From: Hirudo medicinalis
Lineage: Eukaryota > Annelida > Clitellata > Hirudinida > Hirudinidae
Direction of reading: 5' to 3'
DNA: 15,637 bases
Assembly (NCBI GenBank): GCA_011800805.1
Contig: MPNW01001379.1
Coordinates: 15,154-30,790, forward strand
Below the pieces are notes generated by a model. It had not been told where the DNA came from, did no database searches, and was given only the letters and a program-made list of their open reading frames with translations. Numbering within the stretch: position 1 is the stretch's first letter; every line of letters begins with the position of its first letter. Shown piece by piece: positions 8,985-15,637 of this stretch. The translations under genes and the position numbers were made by a program.

Positions 8985-9040
8985 GATTTCCAACGAGTGA
9001 GGAACAAAGACTGGAGAATTTCAGACGAGAAACAGAAACA

Positions 9041-9046
9041 TTTATA
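9041..9046 (-). promoter_or_regulatory. TATA-like box of the TRIM gene
   Basis: The minus strand reads AATTATAAATG here, 57 bases upstream of the chosen ATG. That spacing fits a TATA box with a 5'UTR of roughly 30 bases. It is a short AT-rich match, so the call is tentative. Confidence 0.35.
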
Positions 9047-9445
9047 ATTGGAATTCCCAAGTTATGGCGCATTATATTATTTGCTGAATTTAGAGCAATT
9101 ATTCTTTAAAAAATAAACTCTGGTAAATATATTTTTTTTCTTAGAAAAATAAAGTTTAAATTGTTTTTCACTTGAAATTTTTGTTTGTTTGTTTATTTTT
9201 ATACAATTAATCATTTTCTAGTGAGAATAATGTCCTATCTAACTTATAATTAAATATTTATCGGGTGAATTTTTACTAATTTTGATGCAGTTTTCGGCAT
9301 TTTATACTTTAATATACAAAATGTTGTCATCACTTTGACATGTAGCCGGTTGATTTCGATAGTTTCTTTTAAAAGACTTTCCATGCACTGTTTATCTGGA
9401 GGTTACTGACGTCCATCATGATAATTAATAGTAATGCTCGAAATA
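9047..9445. other. Intergenic AT-rich DNA
   Basis: This spacer lies between the TRIM promoter and the poly(A) signal of the zinc-ribbon gene. No reading frame, RNA gene or repeat family is recognised. Confidence 0.5.
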
Positions 9446-9451
9446 TTTATT
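9446..9451 (-). terminator. AATAAA poly(A) signal of the zinc-ribbon gene
   Basis: The minus strand has AATAAA 123 bases beyond the stop codon of the 79-aa frame and about 30 bases beyond the second in-frame stop. The position suits the end of a short transcript covering that gene. Confidence 0.5.
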
Positions 9452-9500
9452 AAGAAAAAACGTTATGCATTAAGATGGAAGTGATTCTAATTGCCTGCAA

Positions 9501-9573
9501 CTGATGGAACGGGGGTAGCAACTTCCCGGGGAGCAGGGGCAGCAACTTCCCGGGGAGCGGGGGTAGCAACTTC
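9501..9573 (-). repeat. 24-bp minisatellite, three copies, directly after a stop codon
   Basis: On the minus strand the unit GAAGTTGCTACCCCC plus GCTCCCCGG repeats three times, the last copy shortened and diverged. It is unusually GC-rich for its surroundings. In the frame of the zinc-ribbon gene it would read EVATPAPR, EVAAPAPR, EVATPVPS and then VAGN and a second TAG. Confidence 0.85.
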
Positions 9574-9813
9574 CTAGTAGTAGAAAAACATGAACTTGCA
9601 TTTGTGACATCTTTTGGGAGTTCCTTCTGGAAATAAGTGCATCGTCTTGCAGCGCAGACAATAAACTGGAATCATTTCAGAGATGTGCTCCTCTGTATTT
9701 ACCTGGCTCGTTGAAGCCATGTTATCAGGCTGGATTTCTGTACCAGCTTGATCTGCTTGTGGTGCACTTACTGGCTGCATTTGCACCAGTTCGACGTAAG
9801 GTACATTCTCCAT
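9574..9813 (-). CDS. Small zinc-ribbon protein resembling RNA polymerase subunit Rpb12/RPABC4 (79 aa)
   Basis: A single uninterrupted frame starts at an ATG in a good context (ACGATGG) and ends in TAG. Residues 1-47 are an acidic, Q-, S- and T-rich leader without recognisable domain. Residues 48-79 are a zinc ribbon: MIPVYC-LRC, 13 residues, then C-HKC and FMFFYY. The C-x2-C-x13-C-x2-C spacing, the aromatic-x-C start, the P-[IK]-R-C step and the aromatic end match the shared RNA polymerase subunit Rpb12 (POLR2K). That subunit is only about 58 aa, has a shorter leader, and continues with a basic tail that is missing here. The protein may therefore be a diverged paralogue or retrocopy, or an unrelated small zinc ribbon. 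A TATA-like box and an AATAAA flank it, and it has no intron. Confidence 0.55.
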   Translation of the reverse strand: MENVPYVELVQMQPVSAPQADQAGTEIQPDNMASTSQVNTEEHISEMIPVYCLRCKTMHLFPEGTPKRCHKCKFMFFYY

Positions 9814-9857
9814 CGTTGGTTATGTTATGCCAGGTTATTGACCAGCGAAATGCGAGC

Positions 9858-9866
9858 ATTATAAAT
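9858..9866 (-). promoter_or_regulatory. TATA-like box of the zinc-ribbon gene
   Basis: The minus strand reads ATTTATAAT about 50 bases upstream of the ATG. The spacing is close to that seen for the TRIM gene next door. It is tentative because the DNA is AT-rich. Confidence 0.3.
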
Positions 9867-9869
9867 GTG

Positions 9870-11550
9870 CTGGCTGGCTTTGTAAAGCTTTCTTTTGTAG
9901 GAGCTCAACAAAAGATCCCAAGTCCTGGAGACGTTATTTTCTCGAAATTTTAGTTTGAATTTTTAAAATATTAATAAATATGTCTTTATAAATCTATCTT
10001 GAAGTTTTGAATATTTTTTACTTATTTTATGAAGCACTCTGTATTACAAAAAATTATTTTAATTATTAATCTTTTTGCAAAAAAAAATTAATATTTACTT
10101 ATTAATGTTGAAATTGAATAAGAGACATTTCATCCAATTAGGAAGATATGTCCACACTAATCGATTCTGGCGAATAAGTCTGAAATTTCACAAGAATAAC
10201 GACAACACTAATAAAAAGGGCCTGTACCAAAACGGAGAAAAACTAAAACTGACGCTTTATCAACAACCGAAACTCTACGTGTTGTTATCTCGATGATCAA
10301 AATTCTTGTGATTGGAAATGAATTCTCTGCTAATCGCCTGCCAAGAATCGATAAACTAACTCGAATTGTACATAAAATCTTTGTCGCTTTACAATAAGTT
10401 GCAAATAAAATCCTTTTTTTTTTGCTATATCGCAGTTTTGTTGTCTCCATCAAGTTCTGAGTTCTTATCTTCGTTTTGAGTCGATCCCCAATAAAATTAA
10501 ATTTAAAAAATTTCTAAATTTTTTGTCCATTTTATTGAGCAAATGTTTTTAATTAAATTAAATACAAAAGATAATTTTTATGAAAAAAAAAATTATAATC
10601 TCTAAAAGATAAACCATCGAATGACCTTGAAAGTGATGCTACATGAAAATGGTCACGTACAAATAATTTGTAGCTTAAATCCAGGCCATGCCGATGTCAG
10701 TAATCTCAAATAGAAGGCTTTAGTCTTAGAATCAAAGTTAAATAAAGGACGATAAATTAATTGGTTGATATGGACAATTATAAAATATTATTCACAAGAA
10801 AGCTTTAGAATTTAGAGAATGACTCCATGAACTATGGGGAACTATTTTTCATCTTCGCAAGCACATCTGACGTGTCGACCGTGTTACGAAGAAAGCTTTG
10901 AGTTTTAAAATAAATTTTCGAATCTTTTTTCTTCTGAAAAGCCTCGGACGAAAATTTTTAAATAATCTTTTCAATTGGATCCACAGAAATGCCAGGGGGC
11001 GTACGACAAGAGAATGAAAGAAAGTCATTAAAAATTGTTGATTCATTTCTGAACATGAATCGTTCCTATAATTTTTTTTGAGTACAATTCGTGACTAACA
11101 TTCATAAGCACGTTACGTTTCAAGTTTGGATTTAACTTTAATAAAACGATTTCTAGAAAAATAGATAGTAATCATTTAATTAATCAATCAATCCTTTTCA
11201 TTTTCCATAGTTGTGACTTAAAAATTGATGTCTTCCATTCGCGGAAAGATGTAAAAATTAATTAATCATGTTTTGTAAAAAAAAATAATCACGTCCATCC
11301 CTTTCGACGCCATCATTCGCAGAAGTTGTTTTGATTTTGAACCGACTGGTCTTTCGTGAATTTCTTTTTATCATCGTTCACTCGAAAGTTCCTGTTTGAA
11401 AACCGAAATCTGCTTTTTCGGTATGTAAATAAAGTCTGCATGTTGCATGCAATTGATAAACAATTGGTTACAACAAGGCTTTGTTGTAATCACATTGAAA
11501 GGCACATTGCTTTAAAATCAGCCAAGGAGAAAATCATAATTTAGACTATT
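9870..11550. other. Gene-poor AT-rich DNA
   Basis: Reading frames of up to about 80 codons occur on both strands (10075-10296, 10208-10453, 10849-11046, 11356-11544). They overlap each other, have no domain or motif I recognise, and lack splice or promoter context. I see no tandem repeat or RNA gene. Confidence 0.45.
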
Positions 11551-11556
11551 CTAAAC

Positions 11557-11725
11557 GTGCAGGTTGGCCGAATGGGTTACGTTCCTGCATACGGCGATAA
11601 TGGCAGCAGTCGTAGTGTGTCGTGTTCGCAACCCATCCTGCACCGCCCTCGGGTAGGGGGGGCTATATAAATGGCAGATTGATTAAAAAGTGCCTTCACA
11701 TCCCATTCGGATACAGAAGGCACTC
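11557..11725 (+). mobile_element. tRNA-derived SINE, copy 1
   Basis: The 87-bp head begins GTGCAGG and ends CCTGCAC, a perfect 7-bp acceptor-like stem. It contains an A-box-like TGGCCGAATGG and a B-box-like GTTCGCAAC. The T-stem does not pair, so it is not a working tRNA. A GC-rich element (GCCCTCGGGTAGGGG), the phrase CTATATAAATGG, and a terminal hairpin with arms AGTGCCTT (11689) and AAGGCACT (11717) follow. Other copies of the same layout lie nearby in both orientations. Confidence 0.8.
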
Positions 11726-11859
11726 AAAATATCGGCTAAATACACCCAAGACGCAATGTTGTCGTCTGCTAAAAAGCAAATTAAATTTATTGTTAAATGA
11801 ACCTTTGATTTTAAACCAAAAAAATTACTGCATGAGTATTTGTATTTATCCAATTTTTT

Positions 11860-12016
11860 GAGTGCCTTGTGTATCCAGGCAGGATGTGAAGGCACTTCTA
11901 ATCGATCTACCATTTATCTAGCGCCCCTACCCGAGGGCGCTCGCTGGCAGTGCAGGCTGGGTTTCGAACACGACTGTTGCTATTACAGTAACGCAACCCA
12001 TTCGGCTATCCTGCAC
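11860..12016 (-). mobile_element. tRNA-derived SINE, copy 2, inverted
   Basis: On the minus strand the 67-bp head runs from GTGCAGG (12016) to CCTGCAC (11950). It carries well-matched pol III boxes: A-box TAGCCGAATGG and B-box GTTCGAAAC. It lacks about 20 bases of the middle of the head found in copies 1 and 3. The GC-rich element, TAGATAAATGG and the AGTGCCTT/AAGGCACT hairpin (11861-11896) follow in the same order as copy 1. Confidence 0.8.
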
Positions 12017-12029
12017 GCCATGTAGTACT

Positions 12030-12178
12030 GACACTGACTGCTTTTCAAGTTTTAGAATTTGGTTGCCGAAAGTTAAGAATGATATTGCACGACTTTTATA
12101 ATTTTATAAAGTTGTGGCCCGTTTAACTAACGAAAATAGTAGATATGGCCCTCTGCTTGAAAAGCTTGGGAACCACTG
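12030..12178 (-). mobile_element. Possible hAT-like non-autonomous element (MITE)
   Basis: The right edge, read on the minus strand, begins CAGTGGTTCCCAAGC. This is the typical terminus of hAT/Charlie-type elements. The same end contains GCTTTTCAAG, which is repeated in opposite orientation at 12040-12049 near the left edge, preceded by CACTGACT. The inner sequence is AT-rich with no reading frame. The left terminus is diverged and I could not confirm an 8-bp target duplication. Confidence 0.4.
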
Positions 12179-12285
12179 ATCTAGTGGCTAAGACTAGCGA
12201 CTCTCATGCTGGCTATCCAGGCATGGACCCCAATTTAGTTCGTTTATGTAGCGCCACAATATTTTTGCTAATTGTTTATATTGGC

Positions 12286-12475
12286 GTGCTGGTTCGTTGA
12301 ATGGGTTGCATGCTTGCATGCGACGGCAATGGCAACAGTCGTAATGTGTCGTGTTCGAAACCCAGCCTGCACTGCCGCAAGCGCTCTAGGGAAGGAGCGC
12401 TATATAAATGGTTAACAAAAAGCGCCTCTGACGCTATGCATATGGCGCTATATAAATGAACTACATTTACAATTT
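12286..12475 (+). mobile_element. tRNA-derived SINE, copy 3
   Basis: The 87-bp head runs from GTGCTGG to CCTGCAC (12366-12372), with an intact B-box GTTCGAAAC and a worn A-box. The tail has GCGCTATATAAATGG, then AGCGCCTCTGACGCTATGC (12421-12439) and a second GCGCTATATAAATG. This tail differs from the hairpin tail of copies 1 and 2, so it is a related subfamily or a composite. Confidence 0.75.
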
Positions 12476-12480
12476 ATTTA

Positions 12481-12592
12481 CATTCCTGCATGCGGCGGTA
12501 ATGGCAATAATCTTAATGTGTCCGTGTTCGCATCCTGCAGAGCGATCAAAAAAAGTGCCTTGACATCCTGTTCGGATACAAAAGACTCAAAA
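12481..12592 (+). mobile_element. tRNA-derived SINE, copy 4, partial
   Basis: The start of the head is missing. From CCTGCATGCGGCGGTAATGG it follows copy 1 through the B-box region (GTGTTCGCA), then skips the GC-rich element and joins the AGTGCCTTGACATCC hairpin part. The right hairpin arm is worn (AAAAGACTC). Confidence 0.65.
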
Positions 12593-12698
12593 GATATGTT
12601 AAATATATTACAAAAATATGTTTCGCTCTTTCCCCCTCTTGTGGGAACACCAATCTGCCAAACGGACTAAATTAAGTATTAGCTGGACAATAGTCTAA

Positions 12699-12765
12699 CA
12701 GTAATAATAATAATAATAATAGTTAATTTACAATACCCCATTTGCATAGCGTCAGAGGCGCCTAG
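12699..12765 (-). mobile_element. SINE 3' tail fragment, inverted, ending in (ATT)n
   Basis: On the minus strand, GCGCCTCTGACGCTATGC (12761-12744) is identical to 12422-12439 in copy 3. It is followed by ATTTGTAAATT-like sequence as in copy 3, and then by a run of ATT units (about 12722-12701). No head is attached. Confidence 0.7.
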
Positions 12766-15470
12766 TACTGAGTACATAAGAAAAGAACACTAATTTAAAT
12801 ACTTGCCAACAAATGCCCCTTTTATACTGGAGGTTTACGGTGGGACTTATTGTCTGACAGCACCTTACTGATTATTATCCCCAGGGGTACCCCGAAAACG
12901 CCGCTGGTCTATCCTTTCTCCTCCCAATATTATCTAAATGCACTGCTGGATGTGCATGCATAGCTAACACATAACTCGATGTCTAGAAGGATTGAAGACT
13001 TTTTACATACACGCACGTGTAAACTCATCCAAACAGGATGTTTAGGTAATTGAGAAAGTTTGAGAGAGGATTACAACAAAGATGGCGATTCAAGTTGTAA
13101 TGAGATACCAGAAGCAAACATTTTTTTTTTTCAATATTCTTAAAAAAGTATTTCTTTTCCGACAAAGCCTTCAGACCCAAGGTAGTCGTAATGGGTAGAT
13201 GTAAGTCCCCGTGTGGTTTTGATCCTTTAAGATGGTGGTCCCTAAGGGGCTTTGGTCCAAGGTTGGGTTGGATTTGATTTCTCCCTTATATCTTATGTGT
13301 CTTTAGGGATAACGTACAATTATAGCAGGATGGTTACTATGGAGACAATCGCTATAATTTTACAAAAATAATCTTCATAATAATAAGCTGATCGATTTGA
13401 CTAATAAAGGCAGTATTTAATAATTAACGATTTTATAAATTATTACGAAGATTTAAATTGTAATTTTAAAATGTATTTGATCATAATTACTTATTAAAAA
13501 TATGAATGGGTGATTGAAATTAATCGAAAATAATGAGTACAACATTAATATGTTACTTAATTATTAATTATTATTCACTAAAGTTTATCACACACCATCT
13601 GAGTATAGGCCATTGACTCACCGATGTTGAGATAATCAACGAACTCCCGCTATGGCCTGCACTTGTGAATTACAAGTTGTCTAGTTGTTACGTCCTCTTA
13701 ACCTTATTTGCAAAGTTCCTAACCTGCAAATTGGATTAATTAGGTTTAAATTAATTCTAAAATGTTAAAAAATTAAATATAATTAAATTGTTAAAATTTA
13801 AAAAAATATTAAAACAAATAAAATTTTAAAATAATTAATTCAATAAATTCTTTCCTAGCAGCTGGAATTTAGCTGGCGTCCATAAATAAAATTTCCTTTA
13901 CTTTGTGATTCCTGTTCGGCTAAACATATCGCCAATGCTTTTAATAAGATTGGGCATGAAAAATAAGAGGATGGTAATTTGTAATATTTCAAAAATTGGT
14001 CCGAGATACAATAAAAAAAAATTATTAAGCTATAAATTATGTCTGGAATCACGTCCTATTTATGCTCATTTTTGAAGTTACTATCTTATAAAATGTAGGC
14101 CAGAGTTAGATGATCTCGTTATTTCAAAAGTGCAGGTCATTTTGGACACCTTAGACATTCCTTAAACAAAGATGGACCGATTACTTAGCGAACGGAGACT
14201 GAATCGCATTATAATATAATCGATGTTTTCTCGAGCTAGAAAGCTCACGGTCTCCTGTCAGTCTCAAATGCAACAGCTGCGTTTAACAGACCAGGCAGAT
14301 GGTATTATTGATCAATTCATGATATAATAATCATTATTTTTATGAATTTCATATCCCAGATTTGACAATTTATCTACCAAAAGTGTCAGCTCGTGCAATA
14401 TGACGCTTTGACTCCCTGATAAACTTGGCACTTTTAAAACAACGAATATGTAAATTAGTCTCCATCACATGAATTGATAATTACATTAATACATCGTAAT
14501 AAAACACGAGTAATATGGAAGTAAGGTACGCTTGATTGTTTATTTGTGGTCATCTCATACCTGGATGGATGGTTCGGTCACTCATGTACAGCCCCCTGTT
14601 GAATGTCAGCTTGATTGTTTGGTTGATTGTTTTAGCATATTTTATTTGCATTTTTGTATATACAAAATATTGAATGTTTGCAAAAAAATTTTCCATGCAA
14701 CGGCTCGATATTTTTCCTTTCAAACAAGTTTGAGCTCGCCATTCAGAGAAGATTACTTTTTCAGTTGTACACTTGCACTGTTTTAAGTACGAAAAAACTG
14801 CCACTAAATCTATATTTGTAGCTTTTTAATCTTTCTAAGACCATCGTCAGGGTAATAAGAAAATACGAGAATGGCTCTAAATGGGGAGCTTATTTTAACA
14901 AGATTTAAAACGAAAATTTGTGCCATACATCGCTCAAGGGGGGCTTCCATGGTATTGCGGTCACTATTCATTGCATAACGCCATAGCCGTTTTGTAATTT
15001 CTCAATAATATCGTACTAAAAAAACCACAAATGGAGAAGGATCGTATTTTTTGGGTTAATATTTTGCCGAAAATCCTCATTTTAAAGGTGAACAAATGCA
15101 AAAATAAAGCAGAATTCAAATAATAAATATGAAAAACGGCGGGCGATTTTATTACTCAATACAATAGCATCGCGAAACACAGTCCACAACTAAAGAAGAA
15201 ATTGACGAAGACGAAAAGCCCCAAAACGAAGGTTTATATTTCCATGATTTCAGAAATATTCCAGAGCAGCCGCGAGTTGTCTGTGAGGATGGAGATCACA
15301 TCCATTTACAGGTCCACAAACAGAGATCCACATTTTCCAAGAGACAAAAGATTCATTGGCCTAATACCTAATGCAAATCGAAAATTGGAAAACCATTGCA
15401 CGCCGTGTTAGGCAAGCTCCATCAGAATAGCTTTAATTCGGCATCGAATTTTTTTTTTGAAAAAAAAAAT
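12766..15470. other. Gene-poor DNA without recognised features
   Basis: AT-rich DNA with a few short homopolymers. The frames at 13855-14052 (-), 14532-14786 (+) and 14550-14804 (-) are short, the last two overlap on opposite strands, and none has a recognisable motif. An open frame at 15168-15371 (+) is described separately. I see no RNA gene or tandem array. Confidence 0.4.
15168..15371 (+). CDS. Possible coding exon of unknown function (low confidence)
   Basis: The frame is open for 67 codons from after a TAG at 15165 to a TAA at 15369, without a start codon. It reads TTKEEIDEDEKPQNEG and later PRVVCEDGDHIHLQVHKQ, which is more protein-like than most chance frames here. A CAG at 15180-15182 could be a splice acceptor, but no polypyrimidine tract precedes it. 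No family is recognised, and it may be chance. Confidence 0.2.
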   Translation, partial: HRETQSTTKEEIDEDEKPQNEGLYFHDFRNIPEQPRVVCEDGDHIHLQVHKQRSTFSKRQKIHWPNT

Positions 15471-15479
15471 GGAATAGTA

Positions 15480-15562
15480 ATTATGATGAATTTATCATGA
15501 TGATAATCATAATAATAATGTATTTATTATGATATAAGGATTTATTATTATTATTATTATTA
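15480..15562. repeat. ATC/ATT-rich palindromic and microsatellite DNA
   Basis: ATTATGAT at about 15480 is answered by ATCATAAT at about 15506, giving a small inverted repeat. From about 15540 to 15562 the sequence is a pure ATT tract leading directly into the terminal palindrome. Confidence 0.7.
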
Positions 15563-15637
15563 TGTAATAATTACTTGTTATACTTATTTGATAAGTAATA
15601 ATTAAATAATTAATAAGTATAATAAGTAATTATTACA
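15563..15637. repeat. Near-perfect 26-bp inverted repeat at the window end
   Basis: The left arm (15563-15588) and right arm (15612-15637) are reverse complements at 25 of 26 positions, with a 23-base AT-only loop. The right arm ends on the last base of the window. It could be a small MITE or foldback element, or an assembly hairpin artefact. Confidence 0.8.

Noticed and set aside
8985..8993. Extension of the TRIM protein to a TTG start
   Set aside because: TTG is not a normal start in animals. An ATG 9 bases downstream leaves the RING intact.
7078..9000. Plus-strand frames of 60-120 codons opposite the TRIM exons
   Set aside because: They are shadows of the spliced TRIM gene and have no domains of their own.
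11557..11643. A functional tRNA gene
   Set aside because: The acceptor-like stem is perfect, but the T-stem does not pair and there is no regular anticodon arm. The sequence is repeated with SINE tails.
11622..11913. Short frames on both strands around the SINE pair
   Set aside because: They lie in SINE sequence and its spacer and have no conserved protein features.
14532..14804. Two 84-codon frames overlapping on opposite strands
   Set aside because: Neither has a domain, a good start context or splice sites, and such mirror frames are common by chance.

Overview
This window is nuclear DNA of an invertebrate animal. The evidence is spliced genes with GT-AG introns, a TRIM-type RING/B-box gene, a non-LTR retrotransposon, tRNA-derived SINEs and very dense trinucleotide microsatellites in AT-rich DNA. 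The species cannot be named from the sequence. One undetermined base lies at 5741. The window starts inside a (GTT)n tract and ends exactly at the end of a palindrome, so it may be a whole short scaffold.

Bases 1-4430 (+ strand): the 3' end of a spliced gene for a glutamine-rich protein. Six exons can be joined in phase from 759 to a stop at 3042-3044. Two consecutive exons are diverged duplicates that both encode a W-Q-N-P-G motif followed by poly-Q. Nearly every intron is filled with ATT, ATC, GTT or GAT microsatellites. The 3'UTR or intergenic DNA follows.

Bases 4430-6640: a decayed reading frame on +, broken by three stops and possibly transposase-derived. It is followed by a minus-strand LINE of the CR1/L2/Jockey type. 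The LINE has a 5' truncation, frameshifts, a stop, and a missing reverse-transcriptase core where the N base sits.

Bases 6850-9050 (- strand): a two-exon TRIM gene (RING, two B-boxes, coiled coil, beta-propeller-like C-terminus), apparently intact at about 594 aa. One RING zinc ligand is changed. Its intron carries three copies of an AT-rich palindrome.

Bases 9440-9870 (- strand): a small intronless gene for a 79-aa protein ending in a zinc ribbon whose spacing matches the RNA polymerase subunit Rpb12/RPABC4. It has its own TATA-like box and AATAAA. An in-frame run of 24-bp repeats continues beyond its stop.

Bases 9950-15637: no convincing genes. Bases 11557-12770 hold a cluster of one tRNA-derived SINE family in both orientations, plus a hAT-like terminus. 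The rest is AT-rich DNA ending in a near-perfect terminal palindrome.

The genes do not form a pathway. The Q-rich gene, the TRIM gene and the zinc-ribbon gene look like independent loci separated by repeats. The TRIM gene, the zinc-ribbon gene and the LINE share the minus strand.
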